In this document: positions 46,761-55,372 of the stretch, in pieces
How positions within the stretch are numbered: position 1 is the first letter of the stretch
Layout: each line of letters begins with the position of its first letter
From: Lachnospiraceae bacterium Zagget2
GTDB taxonomy: Bacteria > Bacillota > Clostridia > Lachnospirales > Lachnospiraceae
DNA length: 64,000 bases
Assembly (NCBI GenBank): GCA_001941045.1
Contig: MSHD01000035.1
Location: 62,001 to 126,000 of the forward strand
Direction: 5' to 3'
The notes under the pieces: model-generated
The model's input: only the letters and a program-made list of their open reading frames with translations
Database searches by the model: none
What the model was told of the DNA's origin: nothing
Made by a program: the position numbers and the translations under genes

Positions 46761-48401
46761 CTACTGTGCCTCCTCCGTCGACTCTGCGTCATCAGCGCTG
46801 TCCGTCACGTCCTCCGTCGACGCCGCGTCTTCCGTGCTTTCATCCGCCTCTGCGGCATCGTCCGCTGTCTCATCGGTCTCTTCGCCATCCTCTGACTCAT
46901 CAGAAGCATCCTCTGCATCTGTCTCTTCTGCTTCCTCAGCCACGACGGATTCCCCGTTCAGGGTAACGACCTCGACCTTAAGGCCATCGCGCAGCTTCGA
47001 GGACCAGGTGCTGACGACCACGCTGGACGTATCCAGTCCCTCTTCAATCACGGCCTCTGTATCGCTCATCAGACCGACCGTGACCGCCGTCTTCACCAGC
47101 ACGCCATCCTCCACACAGTAGACGTAGGCGTCGCCTGCTGAAAAATACAGCGCATCATAAGGAATAATAATACTGTTGTCACTTTCCTGGGTCGTCGCAT
47201 AGACCTTCACCGACACACCGGTTGGCAGCTCCTCGCCGGCACCCGTCACCGCCGCCTTGATCGTAAAGAGGCTCGACGTCGCCGCCGTCGCGATCTCCGT
47301 GATCGTACCGTCATATGTCGCTCCGTCACGCTCCACCGTCACGTGGTCGCCGACCTGCAGCGTATTTTTAGCCTCCTCCGTCACACTGAAGGACACGGTC
47401 ATCGACTCCTTATTCGAAATCGTGACTGCCGCGCTGCTTGATGTCGCCATATTGTTCGTGATCACATTGACAGCCTCCACCGTGCCACTGATCGGAGCAG
47501 TCACCGTGCAGTAATCAATGTAGAGCTGCGCCGAGTCGATTGCCAGCGCCGCCTGGGAAAGCTGCGCATCGTAGGTAGCGTCCATCTCCGGATAAATCTG
47601 ATTCTGCGTGATCGAGTAGGCCTCCTGCGCCTGCGTCAGGCTCTCCTCCACCGTCTCAACGCCGTCCTTCGCGCTCTCGATGCTGGCCTTGAGCGTACTC
47701 TTGCTGCTCTCCGCAGATGTCAGGCTGGCGGTGATCGTGCTCAGCTGTGTCTCCGCCACCGCCAGCTGGCTCTGCAGCGCTGTGAGCTCTGCGGCCCGCG
47801 TCTGCTGCGCTGTCGCATCCGTCGCGGCTGCGAGCTCACTCTCCTTCGCCCCGACCTGCTTTGTCAGGCTCGTGACCGTCGCCTGCGCTTCCGACTGCTG
47901 ACTCGACAGGGTACTGATCGTCTCCTTCACCTCGTCATAGGCGTCCTCCAGATCCTCGAGCGTATCCTCCGTATCCGCCAGCGAAACCGCCAGATCGCGG
48001 ATCGACATCTCCGTCTGGTAATTGGACAGATCGCGCGAACCGCCGGTTGACGCCGTCACCCCGGCCGCCGCATATTCATAGGAAGCCTGCGCGCTCGCAA
48101 GCTGCAGCTGATAGGCCTCGTCGTCGATCGTGAAAAGCGTCTGGCCTTCTTCAACCGTATCTCCCACTTCACAGTAAACTGCCGTCACCGTACCCGACAC
48201 CATCGGAATCACGTAAATCTCCTCCTGGGGAGAAACCGTTCCTATATAAGTAGTATCCGTCGACAGACTGCCGACTGTGGGATTCACCGCCTCCACCGTC
48301 GTCACGCTGCTGTCCGCTGTCTCCTCTGTCCCGCTGCATCCGGCCAGGGAGACGCACAGAACCGTGGCAAGGCCAAGCGTCAGGATTCTGTTTCTTCTCA
48401 T
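46761..48401 (-). CDS. RND/HlyD-type periplasmic-adaptor lipoprotein
   Basis: A 546-residue adaptor. A lipoprotein signal ends at SLAGC (Cys22). The core has a lipoyl-like half (IVPMVSG... GDTVEEGQTLFTID), a long Ala/Gln/Glu/Ser-rich coiled-coil hairpin (about 115-265), the second lipoyl half (VTAPISGTVEAVN) and beta-barrel domains. After about residue 480 comes a 60-residue acidic tail of Glu/Asp/Ala/Ser/Thr, uncommon in this family. It is first in the unit with the RND pump and divergent from the response regulator gene. Two TTTACA-type half-sites lie upstream. Confidence 0.9.
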   Translation of the reverse strand: MRRNRILTLGLATVLCVSLAGCSGTEETADSSVTTVEAVNPTVGSLSTDTTYIGTVSPQEEIYVIPMVSGTVTAVYCEVGDTVEEGQTLFTIDDEAYQLQLASAQASYEYAAAGVTASTGGSRDLSNYQTEMSIRDLAVSLADTEDTLEDLEDAYDEVKETISTLSSQQSEAQATVTSLTKQVGAKESELAAATDATAQQTRAAELTALQSQLAVAETQLSTITASLTSAESSKSTLKASIESAKDGVETVEESLTQAQEAYSITQNQIYPEMDATYDAQLSQAALAIDSAQLYIDYCTVTAPISGTVEAVNVITNNMATSSSAAVTISNKESMTVSFSVTEEAKNTLQVGDHVTVERDGATYDGTITEIATAATSSLFTIKAAVTGAGEELPTGVSVKVYATTQESDNSIIIPYDALYFSAGDAYVYCVEDGVLVKTAVTVGLMSDTEAVIEEGLDTSSVVVSTWSSKLRDGLKVEVVTLNGESVVAEEAEETDAEDASDESEDGEETDETADDAAEADESTEDAASTEDVTDSADDAESTEEAQ

Positions 48402-48468
48402 ATTCTCTTCTTCCTCCTCATTATTATTAAATGCATGCTTTCAAATCTTTCTTAGATTAGGTGACAAG

Positions 48469-48485
48469 TTTAAACATTTTGTAAA
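48469..48485 (-). promoter_or_regulatory. Direct-repeat site upstream of the adaptor gene
   Basis: On the minus strand TTTACA (48480-48485) and TTTAAA (48469-48474) are 11 bases apart, a pattern bound by OmpR/PhoP-type regulators. About 70 bases upstream of the adaptor start. Confidence 0.45.
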
Positions 48486-48537
48486 CACATGAAACATATA
48501 TTTCCGGCGGCTGTGAATCGCAACTTTTTTTCAAAAG

Positions 48538-48554
48538 TTCACACTCAATTCACA
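48538..48554 (+). promoter_or_regulatory. Direct-repeat site upstream of the response regulator gene
   Basis: TTCACA (48538-48543) and TTCACA (48549-48554) separated by five bases, an exact 11-base period. A TAAAAT at 48578-48583 could be the -10. Same architecture as Pho boxes. Confidence 0.55.
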
Positions 48555-48621
48555 AAGATTATATATGATTTTCAGCATAAAATAAATCCATATTTACTGT
48601 AATGATTCTGAGGTGAAAAAA

Positions 48622-49296
48622 ATGTTCCATATTTTAGTAGTAGAAGATGACCAGGCGCTCAACAAGCTCATCTGCCGTGTGCTGAACAAAAATGGCTACG
48701 AGACTTCCTCCGCCACAGACGGGGAGGAAGCTCTCAGACTCCTTGATCAGACTTATATCGACCTGATCATCACGGATCTGATGATGCCAAATCTGGACGG
48801 TCTCGACCTGACAAAGGAGCTGCGCGACAGCGGCTATCAGCTTCCGATCCTCGTCGTAACCGCGCGGGACACCTACCCGGACAAGGCCAGAGGCTTCAAA
48901 CTCGGTATCGACGACTACATGGTAAAGCCGATCGACGTGAACGAACTGCTGCTGCGGGTCGAGGCGCTGCTGCGCCGCGCGAAAATCATCTATGAGAAGA
49001 AACTGGAGTTCGGTCCGGTCTGTCTCGACTATATCAACCTGACCGTGACCGTGGACGGCAAATCCCAGATTCTCCCTCAGAAGGAATTCCAGCTGCTGTA
49101 CAAGCTTTTGTCCAGTCCCAATCACACCTTCACGAGACAGCAGATCATGGACGAGCTGTGGGGCTATGACTCGGAAACCGACGCACGCACCGTCGACGTC
49201 CATGTCAACCGCATCCGTGATCGCTACCGTGACGTCCCCTACTTCCAGATCCAGACCGTCCGCGGCCTGGGATATAAGGGAATTATCGCAAAATGA
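48622..49296 (+). CDS. OmpR-family response regulator
   Basis: A 224-residue two-domain regulator. The receiver begins MFHILVVEDDQALN, with phospho-acceptor Asp52 in IITDLMMP and the conserved Lys in MVKPID. The C-terminal winged helix (about 130-224) has FQLLYKLLSSPNHTFTRQQIMDELWG and TVDVHVNRIRDRY. ATG at 48622 gives 8-base spacing to GAGG; a GTG at 48613 overlaps the ribosome site. It is coupled to the kinase gene by an ATGA overlap and divergent from the efflux genes, which it probably controls. Confidence 0.93.
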   Translation: MFHILVVEDDQALNKLICRVLNKNGYETSSATDGEEALRLLDQTYIDLIITDLMMPNLDGLDLTKELRDSGYQLPILVVTARDTYPDKARGFKLGIDDYMVKPIDVNELLLRVEALLRRAKIIYEKKLEFGPVCLDYINLTVTVDGKSQILPQKEFQLLYKLLSSPNHTFTRQQIMDELWGYDSETDARTVDVHVNRIRDRYRDVPYFQIQTVRGLGYKGIIAK

Positions 49297-50354
49297 AAAA
49301 GGACACCTTCTACTCCCTCTGGTTTCGCATCGTGGCCGCGTGCTTCTGTGTTATGGTAGGCACTTTCATTGTACTCGGTTTTGCGTTCTACCTGCTGCTG
49401 CAACTGGAAATCATCCCCCTGGCTCCGAGGCTGATGACAGGCGTCCGGGTTCTGATCATCATGGCTGTGCTCAGCGTGCTCACCGGTACTGTTATTAATC
49501 TCTTTATGGCGCGCATTATCGTGAAACCGGTCACAGAGCTGTCCAGTGCCATGGAACAGGTTGCAAAGGGGGATTACAGCATCCACCTGGACGTCAATAA
49601 ATATCAGGGCGAGATTCGTTATCTGAGAGAAGATTTCAACCAGATGGTGCAGGAACTCGGCGAAACGGAGATGCTGCGCTCCGATTTCATCTCCAATGTC
49701 TCGCATGAGTTCAAGACGCCGCTCGCCACGATCAGCGGCTACGCCACACTGCTGCAAGACGATACGCTCACACACGAGGAGCATGACGAGTATCTGGAAA
49801 TTATTATCCAGACCTGCAAGGGACTCTCCGCAATGACCGGCAATATTCTGAACCTGACCAGTCTGGAGCACCAGGACTGCATCAGTTCCCGCGAAGTCTT
49901 CCGTGTGGACGAACAGATCCGCGAGGTCATTCTTGGCATGGAACCGATCTGGTCGGAGAAAAACCTGACCGTTGCGCCGGAGCTCGATGAGATCTCCTGG
50001 AACGGCAACCGGGAACTGACCCGTCTCATCTGGAGCAATCTGCTGAACAACGCCATTAAATTTACCCCCGCGGGCGGTGAGATCACGATCGAGGCCACCC
50101 TCGACCGCAAATGGCTGACCGTCGCAGTGCAGGACAGCGGCTGCGGCATGACGTCGGAGATGATCACACACATTTTTGATAAATTTTATCAGGGGGATAC
50201 TTCCCACAAGCGAAAGGGCAATGGTCTTGGACTCGCGCTCGTACAACGTGTCGTCTCGCTCTATGGGGGCACGATTGCTGTAAAGAGTGAACCGGATCTC
50301 GGCAGCTGCTTCACGGTCCGGCTTCCTTCCGGATACGAAGAAGAAAACGCATAG
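49293..50354 (+). CDS. Sensor histidine kinase
   Basis: A 353-residue HK. Two membrane segments (about 12-36 and 50-72) leave an outside loop of only about 13 residues, then HAMP (about 73-125), the HisKA box NVSHEFKTPL with His138, and the ATPase with N-box NNAIKFTPAGG, DSGCGM and GNGLGLALV. The short loop points to sensing within or near the membrane, or by a partner protein. It makes up a pair with the OmpR-family regulator. Confidence 0.93.
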   Translation: MKKDTFYSLWFRIVAACFCVMVGTFIVLGFAFYLLLQLEIIPLAPRLMTGVRVLIIMAVLSVLTGTVINLFMARIIVKPVTELSSAMEQVAKGDYSIHLDVNKYQGEIRYLREDFNQMVQELGETEMLRSDFISNVSHEFKTPLATISGYATLLQDDTLTHEEHDEYLEIIIQTCKGLSAMTGNILNLTSLEHQDCISSREVFRVDEQIREVILGMEPIWSEKNLTVAPELDEISWNGNRELTRLIWSNLLNNAIKFTPAGGEITIEATLDRKWLTVAVQDSGCGMTSEMITHIFDKFYQGDTSHKRKGNGLGLALVQRVVSLYGGTIAVKSEPDLGSCFTVRLPSGYEEENA

Positions 50355-50357
50355 CGT

Positions 50358-50852
50358 TCAGACGTGTGGTACGCGTTTTTTTACCTCGGCTGTCACGACA
50401 CCGATCAGCAGACCTGTCACAAGACCCGCGATCAGCAGCACCGGCCCGTAATAGAGCAGATTCACGCTCTCCAGAACCAGCATCGCGACCAGAAGCTGCC
50501 CGATATTGTGCATGATGCCGCCGATGACGCTCACCCCATAGATATCAAAAGCTCCGCTGCGCTTTGCCAGGTACATACAGAGGAAACTGAGCGCCGCCCC
50601 GGCGAGGCTGTAAAGCAGCATCGACAGGCTACTGAACAGAAAACCGGACAGGATAATGCGAATGATATTAACCGTCATCGCGTCGCGCGCCCCGAGCGCG
50701 TAGAGCGCCCAGACCACGATGAGATTCGCGAGACCCAGCTTGACGCCGGGAATGCCGATCGGGATGGGGATCAGCAGCTCCACATAACCGGCGATCAGCG
50801 CGAGCGCCGTCAGAAGACCCAGTAGCGCCAGACGCTTTGTTTTCTTATCCAT
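50358..50852 (-). CDS. Gx-transporter family membrane protein
   Basis: A 164-residue hydrophobic protein with five or six membrane segments, of the family annotated as heptaprenyl diphosphate synthase component I / Gx transporter. It begins MDKKTKRLALLGLLTALALIAGYVE and contains IPIGIPGVKLGLANLIVVWALY and VSVIGGIMHNIGQLLVA. Real function is not established; ECF-like substrate-binding behaviour has been proposed for such proteins. It converges with the kinase gene (3-base gap). GAGGGG precedes ATG. The partner NusG-like gene common next to it elsewhere is absent. Confidence 0.8.
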   Translation of the reverse strand: MDKKTKRLALLGLLTALALIAGYVELLIPIPIGIPGVKLGLANLIVVWALYALGARDAMTVNIIRIILSGFLFSSLSMLLYSLAGAALSFLCMYLAKRSGAFDIYGVSVIGGIMHNIGQLLVAMLVLESVNLLYYGPVLLIAGLVTGLLIGVVTAEVKKRVPHV

Positions 50853-50989
50853 GAAAAAACCCCTCTTTGAGTCAAAAGCGTGATATACCCAAAGTCATAA
50901 ATTCAGAAACAGACATCTGATTCATGGCCTTTAGTCCCTTATATCACACTATAACACAAAAGAGAGGCTTTCAAAAGCTTGTTTTTTTC

Positions 50990-51640
50990 TCATGCCTCGC
51001 CGTGCCGGTGGCTTCCGGTCACGGAATACTCCACCCACTCGGCAATATTGACCACATGATCGCCGATGCGCTCGAAATATTTGGCGATCATCAATATGTC
51101 AATGCATTGCTCTCCCTGCCCGGGATTCTCGGAGATCATCTGGATGAGCTCTGTCTTTACCTGATTGAACAGATCGTCCACGACGTCGTCCGCCTGCATG
51201 ACGCTGGCAGCCAGCGGCAGATCCTTCTTCACGAAGGACTCAATGCTGTCGGTCAGCATCTTCATTGCTGCCTCGGCCATCTGCCGCAGGTGCACATGCT
51301 GGGCAATGTCGCTGCCCTCCAGAAATTTCACGATATCCGCGATATCGGAGGCCTGGTCGCCGATGCGCTCCATGTCGGAGATCATCTTCAGCGCCGCCGA
51401 GATCGTACGCAGGTCCCGCGCGACCGGCTGCTGCCGCAGGAGCAGCTTCATGCAGAGATCCTCGATGTCGCGTTCCTTCTGGTCAATCTCATATTCGAGC
51501 AAAAAAGTCCTCTGTCTCGCCTGCCGGTCGGAATTCAAAAGCGCTGTCATTGACTCCGACACCGCGGCCTTGCAGAGCGCGCCCATCGCGATCAGGTCCT
51601 CATTCAGCTCCGTGAGCTGCCGTTCAAAATTTTCTCTCAT
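50990..51640 (-). CDS. phoU: Phosphate signalling complex protein PhoU
   Basis: A 216-residue all-helical protein of two three-helix repeats, each with the metal-binding pattern (DMERIGDQASDIADI and YFERIGDHVVNIAEW). It dampens the Pst transporter and its kinase signalling. The ATG at 51640 is used; GGAAGG lies 13 bases upstream, longer than usual, and the gene starts four bases before the end of pstB, so it is coupled. Last gene of pstSCAB-phoU. Confidence 0.94.
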   Translation of the reverse strand: MRENFERQLTELNEDLIAMGALCKAAVSESMTALLNSDRQARQRTFLLEYEIDQKERDIEDLCMKLLLRQQPVARDLRTISAALKMISDMERIGDQASDIADIVKFLEGSDIAQHVHLRQMAEAAMKMLTDSIESFVKKDLPLAASVMQADDVVDDLFNQVKTELIQMISENPGQGEQCIDILMIAKYFERIGDHVVNIAEWVEYSVTGSHRHGEA

Positions 51641-51644
51641 AGGA

Positions 51645-52394
51645 TCAACCAAACCTTCCTGTAATATATTCCTCTGTCCTCCTGTCCTTCGGCATGGAGA
51701 ACAGCTGCTCCGTCTTTCCGTACTCGACCATCTCGCCGAGCAGGAAGAAGGCTGTATTGTCGGAGACACGAGCCGCCTGCTGCATATTGTGCGTCACCAT
51801 GATAATCGTGTAGTCCTTCTTGAGCTCCATCACCAGATCCTCCACCCTGGAAGTGGAGATCGGGTCGAGCGCCGAGGTCGACTCATCCATCAGCAGCACC
51901 TCCGGCTCCACGGCCAGGGCACGCGCGATGCAAAGTCTCTGCTGCTGTCCGCCGGACATGCCGAGGGCGTTCTTTTTCAGCCGGTCCTTCACCTCGTCCC
52001 AGATCGCCGCCGCACGCAGAGATTCCTCCACGATCTCATCAAGCTTCGCGCCACCGCGCACGCCGTGAGTCCGCGGCCCGTAGGCGACATTATCATAAAT
52101 ACTCATCGGGAAGGGGTTCGCCTTCTGAAAAACCATGCCGACCCTCTTTCGCAGCACGTTCACATCCAGATCCTTGAAGATATCCGCGCCGTCGAGCGTG
52201 ACCTCCCCTGTGATCCGGCAGCCCTCCACGAGGTCGTTCATCCGGTTCAGCGTCTTCATCAGCGTGGATTTGCCGCAGCCGGAGGGGCCGATAAACGCGG
52301 TGATCTCCTTCTCCGGGATATCAAGATTCACATCTTTCAGCGCGTGAAAATCCGAGTAGTAGAGATCGAGATTCTTAATATTAAATTTTCCCAT
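51645..52394 (-). CDS. pstB: Phosphate ABC transporter ATP-binding protein
   Basis: A 249-residue ATPase. Walker [10 protein letters not shown], signature [15 protein letters not shown], Walker [13 protein letters not shown] and H-loop VTHNM are all seen, with the PstB-typical [15 protein letters not shown] at 52394 has GGAGG 8 bases upstream; a frame 15 residues longer reaches toward pstA but has no site. Energises phosphate import through PstC/PstA. Confidence 0.96.
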   Translation of the reverse strand: MGKFNIKNLDLYYSDFHALKDVNLDIPEKEITAFIGPSGCGKSTLMKTLNRMNDLVEGCRITGEVTLDGADIFKDLDVNVLRKRVGMVFQKANPFPMSIYDNVAYGPRTHGVRGGAKLDEIVEESLRAAAIWDEVKDRLKKNALGMSGGQQQRLCIARALAVEPEVLLMDESTSALDPISTSRVEDLVMELKKDYTIIMVTHNMQQAARVSDNTAFFLLGEMVEYGKTEQLFSMPKDRRTEEYITGRFG

Positions 52395-52457
52395 TCTTTC
52401 TTTCCTCCGTAATGACTGTTCCTTCGATGTCTGCCACATTTACGGCCATATCAGATC

Positions 52458-53303
52458 TCAGCCTCCGCCCGAAGCTTTCGCACTAAATCTCTTTGCAACA
52501 AAACTGGACAACGCGTTGATCAGGAGTACCATCACGAGCAGTACCACCGCGGTCGCGTAGGATTCTTCCATGTAAAGTCCCTCATTCAACAGCGCGTACA
52601 TATGAATTGCAAGCGTTCTGCCCGAGGAAAACAGGTTTTTCGGGACGCCCGCCACCGTGCCCGCCGTGTAGATCAGAGCCGCCGTCTCACCGGTGATTCG
52701 CCCGATGGCGAGAATCACGCCGGAGAGGATACCGGGCATCGCGCTCGGCAGCAGTACGACGAACACCGTACGCAGCTTTCCCGCGCCCAGGCCGTAGCTG
52801 CCCTCGCGGTAGGAATCCGGCACCGCTTTGAGCGCTTCCTCCGTCGTGCGCATGACGGAAGGCAGCACCATGATCGCAAGCGTCAGCGCGCCGCTCATCA
52901 TCGAATAGCCCCAGTGCAGTGCCACGCCGAACATCAGATAACCGAAGAGGCCGTAGACGATAGAGGGAATCCCCGAGAGGGTCTCGGTCGTCATGCGCAC
53001 AATCCGCACCAGTTTATTGCCGCGCCGCGCGTATTCCACCAGATAGATAGCGGAAAACACGCCCAGCGGCACCGCGATCAGCAGGGACAGGAAGGTCATG
53101 ATAAGCGTGTTGATGATGGCCGGCATCATTGACACATTGTCGGTCGTGTATTTCCAGGCGAAGAGGCTGGGTTTGAGATTCGGCACCCCTTTCATGAGGA
53201 TGTAGCCGATCAGGAGCAGCAGCACTGCCACCGTGATGAGCGCCGCCGCCCACACAAGGACTCTCAGCGCGCAGGCCATGATTTTCTGTCTTTTATCAGC
53301 CAT
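52458..53303 (-). CDS. pstA: Phosphate ABC transporter permease PstA
   Basis: A 281-residue membrane permease with six membrane segments. The EAA loop region GIPSIVYGLFGYLMF is in the middle. It starts MADKRQKIM at 53303 with GAGGTG 6 bases upstream; a TTG six codons earlier overlaps the ribosome site. It overlaps the end of pstC by eight bases. Forms the channel with PstC. Confidence 0.95.
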   Translation of the reverse strand: MADKRQKIMACALRVLVWAAALITVAVLLLLIGYILMKGVPNLKPSLFAWKYTTDNVSMMPAIINTLIMTFLSLLIAVPLGVFSAIYLVEYARRGNKLVRIVRMTTETLSGIPSIVYGLFGYLMFGVALHWGYSMMSGALTLAIMVLPSVMRTTEEALKAVPDSYREGSYGLGAGKLRTVFVVLLPSAMPGILSGVILAIGRITGETAALIYTAGTVAGVPKNLFSSGRTLAIHMYALLNEGLYMEESYATAVVLLVMVLLINALSSFVAKRFSAKASGGG

Positions 53304-54156
53304 TCTTGTCACCTCTCTCAACGACGGAGAATAAAAGGTTGATCAGCAGAATGAAGACGAAGAGGACGACACCCGTCGCGATCAGCGCCTGCCGGTGCAG
53401 GCCGGAGGCATAGCCCATCTCCAGCACAATATTCGCCGTCATCGTGCGCACACCGTCGAGCAGGCTTCCGGGCATGACCGCCTGGTTGCCGGCCACCATG
53501 ATGACCGCCATCGTCTCTCCGATCGCGCGCCCCACGCCGAGGATGACGCCCGCCAGGATGCCGGACTTCGCGGCCGGGACGACCGTGCGGAATACGCTGC
53601 CCTCATGCGTATCGCCCAGCGCCAGCGCTCCCTCATAATAGCTCTCCGGCACCGCGCGGATCGCGCTCTCCGAGACGCCGATGATCGTCGGCAGAATCAT
53701 GATGCCCAGCAGGATCGACGCAGTCAGCATGCTTTTGCCGCTGCCGCCGAAAATCTTCTGCATCGCCGGTACGATCACCACCAGGCCGAAGAATCCGTAG
53801 ACGATGGAGGGAATGCCCGCCAGGAGCTCGATCGCCGGTTTGAGGATCGGATAGATTTTCTTCGGGCAGAAGCGCGCCATAAAGATCGCGCAGAGGATGC
53901 CGATCGGCACGCCCACGATGATCGCGCCCGCCGTCACATAGATGCTGCCCACGATCATGGGGAGAATGCCGAAGATGTCGTTCAGAGGCTTCCATCTGGT
54001 CCCGGTCAGAAATTTGATCGGCCCGATCTCCAGAATCGTCGGGATTCCGTTGGAGAAGAGGAACCAGCAGATCAGTGCGACCGCCAGGATGGAAGCACAC
54101 GCGGCGCCTAAAAAGACGCCGTGCATGACTGTTTCTTTTAACTTCTGTGTGTTCAA
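53296..54156 (-). CDS. pstC: Phosphate ABC transporter permease PstC
   Basis: A 286-residue permease with six membrane segments, GIPSIVYGFFGLVVIVP as the EAA loop and GVGRAIGETMAVIMVAGN. I start at a TTG (54156, LNTQKLKETV) since GGAGG lies 8 bases upstream; the frame is open upstream but overlaps pstS, and the next ATG (54126) has no site. Transports phosphate with PstA. Confidence 0.93.
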   Translation of the reverse strand: MNTQKLKETVMHGVFLGAACASILAVALICWFLFSNGIPTILEIGPIKFLTGTRWKPLNDIFGILPMIVGSIYVTAGAIIVGVPIGILCAIFMARFCPKKIYPILKPAIELLAGIPSIVYGFFGLVVIVPAMQKIFGGSGKSMLTASILLGIMILPTIIGVSESAIRAVPESYYEGALALGDTHEGSVFRTVVPAAKSGILAGVILGVGRAIGETMAVIMVAGNQAVMPGSLLDGVRTMTANIVLEMGYASGLHRQALIATGVVLFVFILLINLLFSVVERGDKNG

Positions 54157-54184
54157 AGCGTTTTCCTCCGATAAAGGGGAAGCA

Positions 54185-55144
54185 TTACTGTGCAATCTCG
54201 GACCAGTCGGTGATCTCTCCGGTGTAGATGCCAAAGACCTCCTCGGAGGTGATGCTGCTGATCGGGTTATCGTTGTTCACTACGACCGCGATACCATCGA
54301 GCGCGATGACCGTGCCGGTCAGCTCCGCCGCTTCCTCATCCTTCAGCTCACGGGAAGCCATACCGATGTCATAGGTGCCGTCGATCGTGGAGGTCATACC
54401 GGTCGTGGAATCGCTCTGCTGCACTTCGATCGTCGCATCCGCGTTCAGCTCCTGATAAGCCTCAGCAAGCTTCTCCATCACCGGCGTCACGGAAGAAGAT
54501 CCGCCTACCGTGATCGTACCTGCGGGAAGCTCGCCCTCGAAGGCTCCGGTGCTGCCCTCGCTCACATAGCCGTTCTCCTCGACGACCGCCTGTCCCTCAT
54601 CGCTCAGGATGAAGTTGATGAAATCCGCCGCAAGCCCTTCCGGCTCGCCCAGCGTCGCGATGTTAAACGGACGGGACACGCCGTAGCTGCCGTTCTTCAC
54701 ATTGTCGGCCGTCGCCTCCGCGCCGTCCACGAGAAGCGCCTTCACGTCGCTGCTCAGGGAACCGAGCGACACATAACCGATCGCGTTCACATTGCCCGCC
54801 ACGGTCGTCATCATAACCGAAGTGCTGTTCGTGATCTCCGCAGAGTCGATCGTCATATCGACCTTATTTCCGTCCTCATCCTTCTGCTCGATACCGAAGA
54901 GCTCGATGAACGCGCCTCTGGTGCCGGAGCCGTCCTCGCGGGACAGCACGGTGATCGCGCCGCTCATGGTCTCCGCCGTCGCAGTCTCTTCTTCCTCTTC
55001 TGCCGCTTCCTCGGTCTCTTCCTCCGTCTCCTCAGCCGCAGTGCTCTCGCTGCTGCTCGTCGAAGAACTGCTGCTTCCGCAGCCGACCGCCATCGTCATC
55101 GTCATGGCTGCCATCAACATCACTGCTACAAGTTTCTTTTTCAT
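54185..55144 (-). CDS. pstS: Phosphate-binding lipoprotein PstS
   Basis: A 319-residue substrate-binding lipoprotein. The signal peptide ends at VGC (Cys22) and a Ser-rich then very acidic linker (about 23-55) lifts the domain from the membrane. The phosphate-binding domain shows SREDGSGTRGAF and VGGSSSVTPVMEKL. ATG at 55144 has AAGGAG 8 bases upstream; a GTG three codons before is less likely. First gene of pstSCAB-phoU, behind Pho-box-like repeats. Confidence 0.93.
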   Translation of the reverse strand: MKKKLVAVMLMAAMTMTMAVGCGSSSSSTSSSESTAAEETEEETEEAAEEEEETATAETMSGAITVLSREDGSGTRGAFIELFGIEQKDEDGNKVDMTIDSAEITNSTSVMMTTVAGNVNAIGYVSLGSLSSDVKALLVDGAEATADNVKNGSYGVSRPFNIATLGEPEGLAADFINFILSDEGQAVVEENGYVSEGSTGAFEGELPAGTITVGGSSSVTPVMEKLAEAYQELNADATIEVQQSDSTTGMTSTIDGTYDIGMASRELKDEEAAELTGTVIALDGIAVVVNNDNPISSITSEEVFGIYTGEITDWSEIAQ

Positions 55145-55217
55145 AATGTTCACTCCTTACCTTCCAGTGTAATATGTAACTGCCTCTTGCAGTTCAAGGA
55201 TGATGATAGCCGCGCCA

Positions 55218-55257
55218 TGTAAAATCCAGAATCCTTTTTCTGTAAAAAGAATGTAAA
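55218..55257 (-). promoter_or_regulatory. Pho-box-like repeats upstream of pstS
   Basis: On the minus strand TTTACA occurs at 55252-55257, 55241-55246 and 55218-55223: two exactly 11 bases apart and a third 23 bases further. TT(A/C/T)ACA half-sites with five-base gaps are the known PhoP recognition pattern in Bacillus. No clear -10 was assigned. Confidence 0.65.
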
Positions 55258-55281
55258 AAGGGTCGGAAATCCGGAAAGAAA

Positions 55282-55309
55282 ATTCCGGGAGATTTTACTC
55301 TCCCGGAAT
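55282..55309 (-). terminator. Terminator of the sugar operon
   Basis: A perfect 11-base-pair stem ATTCCGGGAGA/TCTCCCGGAAT with a six-base loop, followed on the minus strand by TTTCTTT. It lies 63 bases after the kinase stop codon and upstream of the pst regulatory region. Confidence 0.82.
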
Positions 55310-55372
55310 CTCTGTCGGCATCTATAGTTGCCGTCTGTCAATATTTTTCGATGTTTATGTCTCGGGTAAATT

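Noticed and set aside
50338-50386. Possible terminator between the kinase gene and the Gx-type gene
   Set aside because: AACGC/GCGTT followed by T residues encloses a long loop with no solid stem; not convincing.
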